This document shows positions 42,170-53,670 of a DNA stretch of 64,000 bases, piece by piece (position 1 is the stretch's first letter; each line of letters begins with the position of its first letter). Source of the DNA: Polytrichum commune (taxonomy: Eukaryota; Streptophyta; Polytrichopsida; Polytrichales; Polytrichaceae); assembly GCA_950295325.1 (NCBI GenBank), contig OX485804.1, positions 1,238,001 to 1,302,000 on the forward strand, written 5' to 3'. The translations under genes were made by a program, and so were the position numbers. Under the pieces are notes generated by a model. It did no database searches, was not told the DNA's origin, and was given only the letters and a program-made list of their open reading frames with translations.

Positions 42170-43640
42170 TAAGGTATGATGCGGCAAATCAAGAGCAAAG
42201 TTATCACGTAGGCCTAGGCAATTGTTGAAACACGCGACGAGCGAAGCTTTTGGAAAGGAATCAAAGAACTTACTTACGGCTCATTGGCAAAGCACCACAC
42301 AAGGGAATTTTTGATAAATGCTTTGTAAATTCATATAAGCTATTTGAAGGAGAAGCAACCGCGTTTACAACAACTTGAGGTTTGCACATAGCAAATCGAA
42401 TTACGTGTGGCATCCGGTAAAGTCACCCAAACTTAGCAAAGTATTTGAGGTAAGAAAGTATAAGCTAAGTAAATCAAACCACTTAGGTAGTGATCATGGG
42501 AAGAGAGGGGCATGAGGCCTCAAGCCGAAGGTGACACCTAAGTAAAAGCACTCATCATTACTTCCCACACTCTTGGATTTGAGTTGCTTCGAGTGCTTAC
42601 TCAAAAGGGGCTTGACAAATCTAATCAATTGGTAGGCAAGCAAGGGATTTGAACTAAAGGAGGCTAAGTTGTGGCCTCGTCATCAAATCCCCTATCATAG
42701 CACCTACCCCACCTAAGGGATTTAAGGCCTAAGGAGAATATTCTGGAATTTACGTTGGCCTTAGCTAAGATTCGGGGCGCCCTTAGAGGAGGAAGCAATT
42801 ATGGATCAAGCTCTTGGAGATTTTGGTTCGGGAAGGATACACACTTATGAATAATGGAATGAACAAGGGATTTTAGGATATCAAAGTATATTCTTCAAAG
42901 CAAGGTAGCTCTTGAATTAGCAAGGGAGTATGTTTGCCTCGTAATAAGTGCTTAGGCCAGGATTCTCAAAGGAACGTTGAAGGAATTAGAGAATTCTCGT
43001 GAGGTTCCTTTAGTGAGAGAGGATGCTTGAAAACTATAAACTCTCTCAAAGGGAGCGTTCGAAAAATACTTGGAGAAGGTAAGGAAGATTTTAACCATTC
43101 AAACCATGAAAGATATTGTATGTAGAAATGAAGTTCCCCTAAGCACACTTAACCTTGACATTAGGCTTTCGGGGAACATAACCTTGGAAACTTAGAGCAC
43201 TTTCTCCTTGGAGATTTATTAAGGAGAAACATCATTTTCAAAACACTATGCGATAAGAACTTGATATTGTATAAGAGGGAATTTCCTCTATAATACTTAA
43301 CCTCGACATTAGGATTTCGGGGAACATAAGCTTAGAAGTCTAGGACACTTTTTAGAGATTTACAAAAGACCAACCTTAAGGTTTTAAAGGAACATAAACT
43401 TGAAAACTAGGACACCGTCTCAATAGAGATTAACCCCAAAGAGGAAGTATCATACTAAGGAGACTATGCATGAGTATATCTTATTAGAGATCTAACATCA
43501 TATTGAGTTTTTGAATTGATGAGTAAACAGACCACCTTCAAGGAACGGAATTGAGGAGCGAGCTAATCTTAGGTGGGCGCAATGTCTGTGTAAACCGGTC
43601 AGCAGCGGGTTACACCGTCTAAGGCTGGAAGGTTGAAGGT
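42170..43640. repeat. Non-coding stretch with degenerate tandem repeats
   Basis: No gene supported. Between 43140 and 43410 a degenerate unit recurs about three times (CTTAACCTCGACATTAGG, TTTCGGGGAACATAA, CTAGGACAC). It may be leader or LTR sequence of an unidentified retroelement. Confidence 0.4.
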
Positions 43641-43649
43641 GGCCTCCAC

Positions 43650-43982
43650 AACGTCCTTATATTTAAGTGGTTTTACGGGATTGAAGGAGATACCGGAGGC
43701 GTTGGGTAATTTGACCTCCTTGACCACCTTGGATTTAAGTGGTTGTACTGGCTTGAAGGAGATACTGGAGGCGTTGGGTAATTTGACCTCCTTGACCATT
43801 TTGGATTTAAACAATTGTGAGGGCTTGAAGGAGATACCGGAGGCGTTTGGTAATTTGACCTCCTTGACCACCTTGAGTTTATGGGGTTGTAAACTCTTGA
43901 AGGAAATACTGGAGGCATTGGGTAATTTGAGCTCCTTGACCACTTTGGACGGAAGCGATTGTGAGGGCTTGAAGGAGATACC
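43650..43982 (+). pseudogene. LRR fragment B, abutting a CACTA terminus
   Basis: Open frame of about four and a half LRR units (LKEIPEALGNLTSLTTLDLS, LWGCKLLKEILEALGNLSS) that breaks off after GAGATACC, where CACTTCTAGGAAAG begins. The last units match those of fragment C at 53500-53670. There is no NB-ARC or kinase part. It is a fragment of a receptor related to the one at 29761. Confidence 0.85.
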
Positions 43983-46337
43983 CACTTCTAGGAAAGAGGG
44001 TCCTTTTACACACAAAACTAACATTTTTCAAGGGCCATGATACATGTTGTGGAAGTTGTAGCCATTATGGAGAAGATGTCATTTTGGACCAATCCTATTT
44101 TTTAACAAATGAGATGTCAAAATCGTGTTTTGGTTTAATTAGCAAGTACAGACTTTGACCTCGATTGTCGTTAATTTTTTGATTATGGGTAATTTAATTA
44201 AAATTTTAATCATACATATCTCATTAAAAACAATGTGTAGGTATTAGATGTTGAAATCCATGTTTGGTATAAGGGTTCGGGTTTTAGGGTTTTGCAATCC
44301 TGGTGAGATTCTTGAAGATATTTGGCTTTGAAACGTATAAAGCTTTTGTGACTTGTTACAATTGTTGACCAACTCAAACATTACGTTTTCATGGCCGCCA
44401 AGATGACATCGGACAAGGCCTACCATTTAACTTGTACATCATTCCCAGAGGGTTTTCGAAGACTGGAAAAACATGTTTGGCAAGAGGTCCAGGTTTTGGT
44501 GAGATTTTGAATCTAGGAATAATACAGCATTTAGGAAGCGAATTCAATTGAGGTAACTACACCTAATATCAGAATTAGGGCCCATCATCAGCTACACCTG
44601 GGATCGCATACTTCAAAGTATCAATCTGTTGGGAATATGGATTCTATTGTGAAAGAGAGGAGGAAAAAAATTTATGCTCTTAAACCCCCTGAAATACAGT
44701 TTGGTGCGAAAAATTTGATTTAAACCCCACAATTTTCAGAAATCTTGGGATGCACAGTTTATAGGTAGTCAGCCCCTAGGTTTTTGCAAAGGAAATCAAT
44801 CCAGTGCAGATGTAATTAACAACTACACAAAACCGAAATATGGTTTTTTGTTGCAAGTTTTATGCTCTTGGACCCCTGATTCAAACAAACAAAAACATCC
44901 ATAAGAAGTTGTATAGCAGGTCATCTCACCCGGCAATCCCTGCCACTTGGACTGCACCATCCGCATCACCAATTTCGAACCACACTTTCTACGGAAAAAG
45001 ACTAAGAAATTGCATGTCGAAATTCCTCCTGTCTTGTGCAAGGCATCGAAATTCTCTGCACTGGAGTTTCACAACCCAATGCTTCCGATATTATTTGAAC
45101 CTTTCCACTAGCGCTTCAACATCTTCTGAAATCCATTCAAGTTTTTGTTACAGAAGGAAAAGGAGCAACAATGTGAGTTTAGTGGGCAAAACACGATTAT
45201 TTTGCAGTTGGGTCTTCAAATTTATAAGGCCTCAAACAGAATCTAATCTTGTATGCAACTGGGAGAAAATTTTTAAACTTCACATTGAAGCTCAACATGC
45301 AAACCTGGGGAGCAATTTCCACTTCACTTCTGAGGAATCTCCAACTAATCACTTGACAAGTTACAAAATTGAGCAGCTGGGTCTCAAGTTCGCGGAAGTT
45401 CATCACGGAGTGAGGAATTTAGTGCTCCAAAGATTTAAAGCTTCATCCTGAAGCTCAAGTAAAGACACCATTGAATTTTTTTGGCAAAACCTCCCCGTTT
45501 GGCGCCAACTGCACTATACATCTTGATTTTAGTGTGAGCCACACTATTTTGTCATTGACCCACTTAAATGATCTTGCAATCACTAGAGTAGAGGAGTCCA
45601 TAACCAATCACTTAAGAGATTTTGCGCCATGTCTTAAGAAGTATAAGGCGGTGCAATTTTCTCATGTGTAGGAAGATAGAAATTATAATGACTATGATTT
45701 TTTCGATAATTTTATTTCTTAAATTGTGATTACTATGAATTTTTGAAGCCAAAGTTTGGTCCAAACATGTTACGAATGTCTAGAGTCTACCATAACCGCT
45801 CATTCCTTCTCACTTTAGCACGTGTGTCATGGCACTATTAATTATGCCTTGATCAAAATTCCAATACCCTATATTAGACTACCGATGGAGTCTTGATCGG
45901 ATATAGGCGCCTATATTATAAATTACAACCATGTTAGGTGTCATGGGACACTTGGTGCTACATTATAAGTAACTAAGGCCACTCTAAATAACATGGCATT
46001 TTAATTTTTGTGCCACACTAAATCAAAGATATAGTGTGTCTCTTAATATTATATTATATGGTACTTAGTATGGGCCCATGTTGATTTTGAAATGGGATGG
46101 ATAATGTGGGTGTCACATAGGTGCTAATCGCATTGCATGACACTTGATATGTGTTGTGTGGCAATCATGTAAGGTGACATGAGACACTTGACGCTGCATG
46201 ACGAATCATGGAAGTCACTCTAATTAGCATGCCACATAAATTTTGGTGCTATGCTAAATCAAGATGTAGTGTGTCTCCAAGTACTATAATTAATCATGAT
46301 AATTAATGTGGGCGGTAGTAATTTTGAGATGGGATGG
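43983..46337 (+). mobile_element. CACTA-type element segment, copy B
   Basis: Starts CACTTCTAGGAAAGAGGGTC (a one-base variant of CACTACTAGG in copy C). It is collinear with copy C through 53671-55070 and with copy A from about 44395. Its right end was overwritten by the LTR retrotransposon inserted at 46338, since copy A continues GGGATGGATAGCG where B has GGGATGG then TGTGAGCC. No transposase frame was recognised, and the opposite terminus was not found. Confidence 0.65.
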
Positions 46338-48010
46338 TGTGAGCCCAAAATGGTGCCCACATGTGTTATTAACCCTTTGATAGATAGATAGATAGATAGA
46401 AACTCCAATCCCTTTTTAGCAAGGGGCCGGCGTGAATAAAGTGTCCGTTCGTAATTCCAATGACCCGATGCCCACTGGACAAGGGGACATTGGGACAATA
46501 CTACTCTCCCCTTTCGAGGATGGACACTATAGTGACACACTATACTAGTTCCTAGCTAGCCACTAGTGCCTTGAAGATACCAGACATGGTATCCCCCCAA
46601 AGGGCTTTGAGGTACCCATACAACAAGGTCCAAGGACTCCCCACCATAGTTGGGTGGACTAAGGTGGTGAGCACCACGCCGGCATGGGGAATAGAACCCA
46701 CAACCTCCTCATTGGGGGCCATGAGCCCTAACCACCAAGCCAAGGCCCGTGGTGCCTTAACCCTTTGAAACCATTAGGAGTTACATTTTGATGTTTTATG
46801 ATTATTCTCAAAAATATAAAAAGAGTGAGGCTTGGTGTGAAGTTATGTTTAGGCCTTAGGCTTATGTGGTGTAGTTAATTAGAAGCTTAGCGGCATGAAT
46901 GAAGTTCTTTTGTTAGGTGAGTATAGCATGTGGTGGACCAAGGGGAGCTCCTTGAGTTTAAATATTTGAATTGGGATCCATCTTGTTGGTTTAGGAGTTG
47001 AAGGCTTAGCGGATAGGATAAGAGCCTACGAAGTAGGAGAGGATCGAGGGGCTTATCTTGAGCTTTGAGGGGTGCTCACCCCTTACCTTCCCCTATATAT
47101 TCATTTCTCTCACCTTCTTCACTCACTTGTGTTCCTATTCACTCTCTCTTCCTTCGCGCTCTTCCATCTTGCACGTGTGGGTGCACACGTGTGTGTGGGC
47201 ACATGAGCATGTTGTATTGAGAGGGGAGTGTGGGTAAAAGGGAGAGGTTCATACAAGGCCTCCTTACCCTCTCCCTTCCCCTCTCCTTCTCTCTCTCTCC
47301 CTCTTGTTGTTCATCTCATAGAATTGAGTTTTAGAGTTAGAGTTGTGTGGGAATTAGTAGAAGGTTAGTGGAATTAGTAGAATTCATAGAGACTTGTAGG
47401 GGACTTAGTAAGGTTAAGTGTAGTAGTTGGTCGAATTAGTTGATAGGCAACTGATTTGATACTTAAGCCGTGGGCTAAGACATAATTGATAGTTGGGTTA
47501 GGCTAGTGGAGTTAGGCTAATTGGGATTAGGCTAGTTGGATTAGGCTAGTTGGGTTAGGCTAGTTGGGTTAGGCTAGTTGGGTTAGGGGCCGCATTAAGG
47601 AGTGAACTTGGAAAGGGTTGTGAGGGACTTGTGGAAGAGGAGGCGATGATAAGTGATATAAGTGTTTTTTAACATTTGTGTTAGAGACTTATGTGCCTCA
47701 TGGAGCCGACAAGCCATGGCCTCAACGAGATCACGAGCACTAATGAGAAAACATTGGCCAAGACCAAGGTTTCAAGAGGAAAATCCTCAAGGGCATGTGT
47801 AGCCAAGGCTGCGGGGTGGACCCTTGAGAAGGCCAATGCTCTACCTATTCAAGAGACTAGCATTAATAAAGCATCATGATTTCAAGTGAGTTGGGAGCTT
47901 GTTGAGATGGAAGTACATTCCATGTTACCACGAGCTTTGGTATGACACATGTGATTCTCAAAACCATCACCCGGACTAGGACGCTTAAGGGTGGTGGGTT
48001 TGGCCTCACC
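46338..48010 (+). mobile_element. 5' LTR of a Ty3/gypsy-type retrotransposon (SINE inside)
   Basis: Begins TGTGAGCCCAAAATGGTGCC and ends GGTTTGGCCTCAC; both ends match the solo LTR at 49598-51267. A TATA motif (TATATAT at 47094-47100) and a pyrimidine-rich segment follow as expected for a U3/R region. The AGTTGGGTTAGGCT unit is repeated at about 47505-47590. Without the inserted SINE and duplicated target the LTR is about 1.29 kb. Confidence 0.8.
46381..46756 (-). mobile_element. Complete tRNA-derived SINE with 12-bp target duplication
   Basis: Flanked by TTAACCCTTTGA at 46369-46380 and 46757-46768. Read on the minus strand from 46756 it has box A (TGGCTTGGTGGTTAGGGC), box B (GGTTGTGGGTTCTATTCC), a body shared with 5815-5960 and an (ATCT)n-type tail at 46381-46400. 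The solo LTR at 49598 has the uninterrupted site (GATTAACTCTTCGAAACC). It is a Pol III-transcribed parasite of LINE machinery, inserted after the LTR. Confidence 0.88.
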
Positions 48011-48014
48011 TAAA

Positions 48015-48031
48015 TGGTGCGTCCGCCGGGA
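48015..48031 (+). other. Candidate primer binding site
   Basis: TGGTGCGTCCGCCGGGA starts four bases after the 5' LTR end. It begins with TGG, as required to pair with a tRNA CCA end. The tRNA species was not determined. Confidence 0.55.
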
Positions 48032-48869
48032 ATGAAGCGGGAAGTAGACACAAGACTTGGAGGCAATTAAGAAGACTTGGAGGCACAAACGTTGTAAGTG
48101 TTTACTCTTAAACTTTTATTTTTTGAATTATTTAGATTAGTTGCCTTTCGATTATTTTCTTGGGATGGATTGCATTGTGATTTATGCAATTTCATTTTGA
48201 CGAAAGAGCGCGGCAAAGGTATGTCCGCATCCTTTTTGGGTATTTGCTAAGGACATAAAAGGAACTTACGATCGATTAGTTCACTAAGACTTTAGGAAAA
48301 TTAGACTTTGACACTCACCCCGGGGTGAGTCTCCAAGTCTTGGGACTTGAGAGTTGATGCTATAGATTAGAATTGTTAGTTAGAAATTGTGATTGAGATG
48401 TCACATTGAGTCACGGTCGAGGGAGTGCTAACTTACAGGGGGAAGCGATTGCTTAAGGTACGACGACTTCTTCAAAGTGAAATTGTTAATTAATTAATTA
48501 ATGATTTTAGTACTCGTCTTTATCGTTATCCGTTGTAGAGGGTAATTCCCTAGTCATAGCATTGTGTTGAAGACAAGAGGGTGATGCCTCGGTCTTTAAT
48601 ATGGTGCATGACGAAGGTCAGCCCCTCATTCTCGGTATTGTGGTGAGTGTCAATTTGAGGAATGGCACGGAGGTGATTCTCCTGCTTGACTAAGAATTGA
48701 CATGAACATGCCTATCCCATGTTTGGGATTTTTCATTTAAGTGGGCTTGCAGATTTTCTTTCCTCACCTCCATAATTTTTAAGTCACACCAAGAAAAGTG
48801 ATAACATTAAAAAAAGAAATCGGTGAGGAGTATGTTTGGTCAAATGAGGGTTGATCGATTCTTTATGGA

Positions 48870-49597
48870 ATGCAAGGTAAAACTCGATCCCAAAAACCAA
48901 ACTTGATACTAGGATTAGAAAAATCGACGCGTAAGAGGAGATCATCTAGGATTAACGAAGGGTTAGAAGAAGTTGATGTTAGAATAGAAAGTTGTTTGAA
49001 TGTCGAGCCTAGTACTAGATCATTGTTAGATACATTAGAATCGGAGGCTCAACTTGAGAAAGAGGCAACTCCTTCCAAGTTGAGTGCTGAGACTTCATCG
49101 GAAAATTATATACTTAGGGAAGAAATTCCGATAGACGTTGATAGAGGGTTACGAGAAAGCGCACCGGTTACTATGGATCCGGACTTAGGGTTGGATCCAC
49201 CACCCATACCTCCTATACCACCCATTGATCCATTGGTTAGGCCGAGAGGCTTACTAATCGTGGGTTCACAAAACTTACAAGCGGTGGACATGTCTTTCCA
49301 CCTCCCTAAGTTTTATGGAACTAATGATGAGGATCCTTCTAGGCATATGGAGAGGTACATGGAGAGGTTGGTTAGTTCACTCGTGACTAATCTGGGGTAT
49401 TAGCTAGTATGGTTCCCCACCACTCTAGAGGGTGAGGCATATGAGTGGTATAGGGATCATGCCAAGGGACATTTTAGAAGATGAGACCAATTACAAAGGG
49501 AGTTCTTGAACGAGTTCCGTCCGGAAGTTGGTCAAAGCACGGCTTTGAGAGCATTAGCTTCATTGAAGCAAGGTAGGGAAGACGAGATTTCGGCCTA
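48870..49597 (+). pseudogene. Retrotransposon gag, N-terminal part
   Basis: Gag of the LTR element: a charged N-terminus, proline-rich PPPIPPIPPIDPLVRPRG, FHLPKFYGTNDEDPSRHMER, then EGEAYEWYRDHAKGHF and LNEFRPEVGQSTALRALASL, the usual plant Ty3/gypsy capsid signature. TAG at 49401-49403 and a TGA near 49483 break the frame. It is then cut within EISAY by a solo LTR at 49598. The coding sequence resumes in frame at 51268 (AYIRRFDL). Confidence 0.82.
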
Positions 49598-51267
49598 TGT
49601 GAGCCCAAAATGGTGCCCACATGTGGTGATTAACTCTTCGAAACCAATTTTTGTTTGACTTTGAGGTGTTATGGTTATTCACAAAACATAAAAAGAGTGA
49701 AGTATGGTGTGGATTTGAGTTTAGGCATTAGAATGTGTTGTGTAGTATTTCAAGGTTTGATTTCAAAAAGAGGATGCCTTGATTATGTGAGTAGGGGGTA
49801 AGGTGAAGCAAGGTGAGCTCCGCAGGTTAAATGCCCACTTTTGGATCCACCTTGGTAATTTAGGAAGAAAGAAGTTTGGTGGATGGGGATTAGTCCCTAC
49901 TTTGGAGGAGAGGGTTAAAGGATTGTGATTGGGGGTGCTAATCCTCTCACCCTATCCTCACCTCTCTCTCCCTCTCTCCCTCTTTGCTACTTAAGGTGTT
50001 TTTTCTCTCATTTGCCTCTCTCTCCATCAAGCGCTCTCAAGGGAGCAAGCTCTTAAGAGCTTGAGCCACGTGTGTAGGTTATTAGTTTTAGTGGAGTTAA
50101 TTAGTGAAGCTCTACCTCTTAAGTCCTCTCAAGAGAGGTGAGCTCCTAGAGTTTTGGGCCACGTGTGTGGATTAGTTGATGATGTTAGGTAATTAGTTAG
50201 TTTACATTTAAGTGTGTAGCTAAGAGGCTCGCATGTGGGCCTTTGAGCAATTAGGTGATTAAGTGATTAGGTGATTATGGTGAATTTAGTTCGGCTTGAT
50301 TGAGTCCGGGTTAAGGCTAAGCCTGGTCTGACTGTGGGAATTCAGTTGATACTACGCCCTGGAGGGACTGGTGGCTTCGGCTGAGACTAAGCTTGGTCTG
50401 ACTGTGGGAATTCAGTTGATACTACGCCCTGGAGGGACTGGGTGGTTTCGGCTGAGACTAAGCTGGAGCGGACTGTGGGAATTCAGTTGATACTACGCCC
50501 TGGAGGGATTGGGTGGTTTCGGCTGAGACTAAGCTGGAGCTAACTGTGGGAATTCAGTTGATACTACGCCCTGGAGCTGGACTGGGTGGCTTCGGCCGAG
50601 ACTAAGCCTGGTCTGACTGTGGGAATTCAGTTGATGCCACGCCCGGGAGCTGGACTGGGGGATTTGGTTGAGACTAAACCTTGAACGACCCAAAGAGGGA
50701 TTGGGTGAGAAGGCATTAGGATGGTTATTTAGGGAGCCTAACCACATTGTATTGACACGAGAAACTAGTCAAGGCTGGTTCTAATTAACCATGCATTAGT
50801 ATTTCTAGAAACCATTACATTAGGTGTTTAGACTTGGTAGTGCAAGTCAAGTAGTTAAGGCATTAGTTTACTTAGAATCACGTGTGGCCTCAGAGGCAAT
50901 TGTAATTGTGATGAACCCTTGAGGGAGTGTTTTTCAACACTTACATCCTTTTTGGTAAAAATCGATCACTTATAAAAAAAATGGATAAAGGGGAACACTC
51001 TAGCAAGGGCAATGTGGAGGAAAGGGTGATCAAAAGCCAAAGGGGAATATCCCTGAGAACTTGTGTTGCCAAGGCCGCCGGTTGGACCCTAGAAAAGGCC
51101 AACGCGACCACGAGCCAAGAGGCTATTCCTAATAAACAAAGTGATTCACAATGACATGAATGCTTAAAGATGTGAAGCAATAAATTTTCATGCTACATAC
51201 ACTACATGTGATTCTCAAGACCATCACCCGGACTAGGACGCTTAAGGGTGGTGGGTTTGGCCTCACA
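49598..51267 (+). mobile_element. Solo LTR nested in gag, GCCTA target duplication
   Basis: Starts TGTGAGCCCAAAATGG and ends GGCCTCACA (TGTGAG…CTCACA inverted ends). GCCTA at 49593-49597 is repeated at 51268-51272, and removing the LTR restores gag ISAYIRRF. No internal retroviral sequence lies within it. It belongs to the same family as the LTR at 46338, so a relative inserted and then recombined to a single LTR. Confidence 0.9.
50330..50690 (+). repeat. Five ~71-bp tandem repeats inside the solo LTR
   Basis: ACTGTGGGAATTCAGTTGAT followed by ACTACGCCCTGGAG recurs at about 50331, 50401, 50472, 50543 and 50616. The 5' LTR at 46338 lacks this expansion and has a different short repeat instead. 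Confidence 0.85.
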
Positions 51268-52182
51268 GCCTACATTAGGAGATTTGATTTAGTGTGTACA
51301 CGATTTGTGGCCACCATGCTCAACGATGACACACTAAAACAATTATTCATTCAAGGATTCTTTAAGTCGGGAATAATTAGGGGTGTTCTTGAGAGGAATC
51401 CTCACACATTAGCGGATGCCAAGAGGGCGGCTAGAGAGATAGAGAGTTTGGATAAAGATCACAAGAGATTGTGGAGAAGGGAAGATGAATTGATACCTCA
51501 ATTCGTTCCGATTCGACCTAGGGTGGTCACGGGAGAACCGGTCAAGTATGAGAGTCAAATTCCTTATGCTATTGTCGAGACGGGTCCACGTCCTTTGGCG
51601 GTTAGAGAACCGACGCCACTTCTAGCATTACCGGCCCCTATAGCGCATCCTCACCTTGAGGAAGTGGAGAGAAGGTTGGGTGCTAGTCAATTGGGATTTC
51701 AAGAGGCCATGATTAAGCAAATGCAAAGCCTTACGGATCAAATGTCGTTAATGATCAAGAGTCAACAACCGGGACCTCCTCCCCCAATTGAGTCGGGTAG
51801 ACATTCGTCGGGTTTATGGTGTGTGCAATGTGGCCAACCGGGCCACACTCGTCAATTTCGTAGAAGTGGACAAAACCGTGATCAACGAAGAAACGGTGGT
51901 CCACCTCCACAAAATCAACGAGGACAAGCACAACCTCAATATGGTCAAAGAAACAATAGGGGTCCTCCTCCTAGGGGTCAAGGTGGTCAAGACAATGAGA
52001 AGTAGGAGTTCCATCCATTTTGTGGAAGGTGGCATGCCCAAGGTCAATGTTGGTCCGAAGGGCAAGGTTATGGTTGTAGTAATTGTGGCGGAAGTCATCA
52101 TTTGGACGAATGTCGTCAACCGGACAAGGTTATTAGTGTACCTTACCCGGTGGCCAATCCACAACAACAAGCATGAGACAAC
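51268..52182 (+). pseudogene. Retrotransposon gag, C-terminal part with zinc knuckles
   Basis: Continues gag after the solo LTR: AYIRRFDLVCTRFV, FIQGFFKSGIIRGVL, a heptad-rich stretch and a Gln/Gly/Arg-rich nucleocapsid. The first knuckle reads CVQCGQPGHTRQF, with the last Cys replaced by Phe. The second, GCSNCGGSHHLDEC, is intact but lies after TAG 52003-52005. A TGA follows near 52172, just before the protease frame restarts. The element cannot make a full Gag-Pol. Confidence 0.8.
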
Positions 52183-53292
52183 ATGAGGGGAGCTAGACCA
52201 CAAGGTGGACCACCGAATGATCTTAGGCCACCGAATTTGTACTATGACCATGGTAATGCAAGACAAACGTTTCATCCACCGGCGGGATTACAAACGTCAA
52301 ACGGGTACATTCCGATTCAAGGTAGACAAGGAGGTCCACAAAACTTTGACAATAGGCGCCAAGCCCCTTCTACGGATCCGGGTCCGTCTAATTCTCAAGA
52401 CGTTAGATTTATGAATGGTGTGATGGATGCTCATTATGATGACACGCTCCCTCTCGCAATGGGGATTGGAGAGGAACAACGTCAATGGCCTCCACACACC
52501 AATACCATCACCTATGAGTTGAGGAATCTAGATGATGAGGTCATTCATGAGGCACCGGCTTTGGCGGTCACAACTAGGGGTATGAGGGAGAAAAATCCAT
52601 TAGAGGTAGGACTGGAGGATCAAGAGGAATATTCTTCGGACGAAGGCATTAACATTTCCGAATTGGACAAGGTGGCTAGAGTGGCTAGGAGGGTCACTAA
52701 AGAGTTGGAAAAATATAATGTGATTCTCCATGATAGGGAGAAACCTAATGTCGTTCATGATTTAGAGGGTACTGATATGGGAGAATGGGAAGGACCGGAA
52801 ATTCCTTTGGATGAGTTTGATGGTGTCGGCAATGCCAAAATGGAAAAGTCAAGTGTGTATGATTTATGGGCCAACCTTAGTTTGCTCAAGGCGGACATAA
52901 CCTTTGGACAACTATTGGAGATTTCACCCGTCACACGGAAGACTCTCAAGGACGGCATGCCGGTGAATAGAAGAACTAGGAAGGTGAAAACTAGAATTGC
53001 CGCCAGAATTCAATCACAAGGAGGTTGCGACGTGAAGGCTATAGAGATAGAGGTCATCATAGTGGACAAGGTGGTTCCCAATGTGCTACTGGATGGAGGT
53101 AGTAGTTTGAACATCTTGCCGGAACACGCTATGAGGAAATTAGGTCTTGGTCTTACGGGTCCTTCACCTTTGATTATAAACATTGCAAATCAAAGTTCAA
53201 CCACACTTTTGGGAATGATTAAAGATTGTAGGATGACCACCGGGGGAGAGGAGTATTTAGTCACTTTTCATGTGATTAAGATGCATTCCAAC
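52183..53292 (+). pseudogene. Retrotransposon aspartic protease segment, truncated
   Basis: In frame with gag. After a long acidic linker it encodes IEVIIVDKVVPNVLLDGGSS, then LNILPEHAMRKLGL, the plant retropepsin motif (…D-G-G-S-S-x-N-I-L-P), and MIKDCRMTTGGEEYLVTFHV. After KMHSNMGLQ the frame passes without a stop into LRR repeat (KIPEALGNLTSLTTLDL). Reverse transcriptase, RNase H and integrase are absent. The fusion probably arose by joining at ATGGGCTTG, a string found in both partners. Confidence 0.8.
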
Positions 53293-53670
53293 ATGGGCTT
53301 GCAGAAGATACCGGAGGCGTTGGGTAATTTGACCTCATTGACAACCTTGGATTTATGGGGTGTACGGGCTTGAAGGAGATACCGGAGGCGTCGGGTAATT
53401 TGCACACCTTGACCACCTTGGATTTAAACAATTGTGACGGTTGAAGGAGATACCGGAGGGGTTGGGTAATTTGACTTTCTTGACCACCTTAGATTTAAGT
53501 GGTTGTACGGGCTTGAAGGAGATACCGGAGGCGTTTGGTAATTTGACCTCCTTGACCACCTTGAGTTTATGGGGTTGTAAACTCTTGAAGGAAATACCGG
53601 AGGCATTGGGTAATTTGAGCTCCTTGACCACTTTGGACTTAAGCGATTGTGAGGGCTTGAAGGAAATACC
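53293..53670 (+). pseudogene. LRR fragment C, between protease and CACTA terminus
   Basis: About five LRR units with several small deletions (for example GGGGTGTACGG where the repeat has GGGGTTGTACGG), hence frameshifted. The first unit is fused to the retroviral protease. The last three units (LSLWGCKLLKEIPEALGNLS, LTTLDLSDCEGLKEIP) match fragment B. It breaks off after GAAATACC, directly followed by CACTACTAGGAAAG. Confidence 0.85.
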
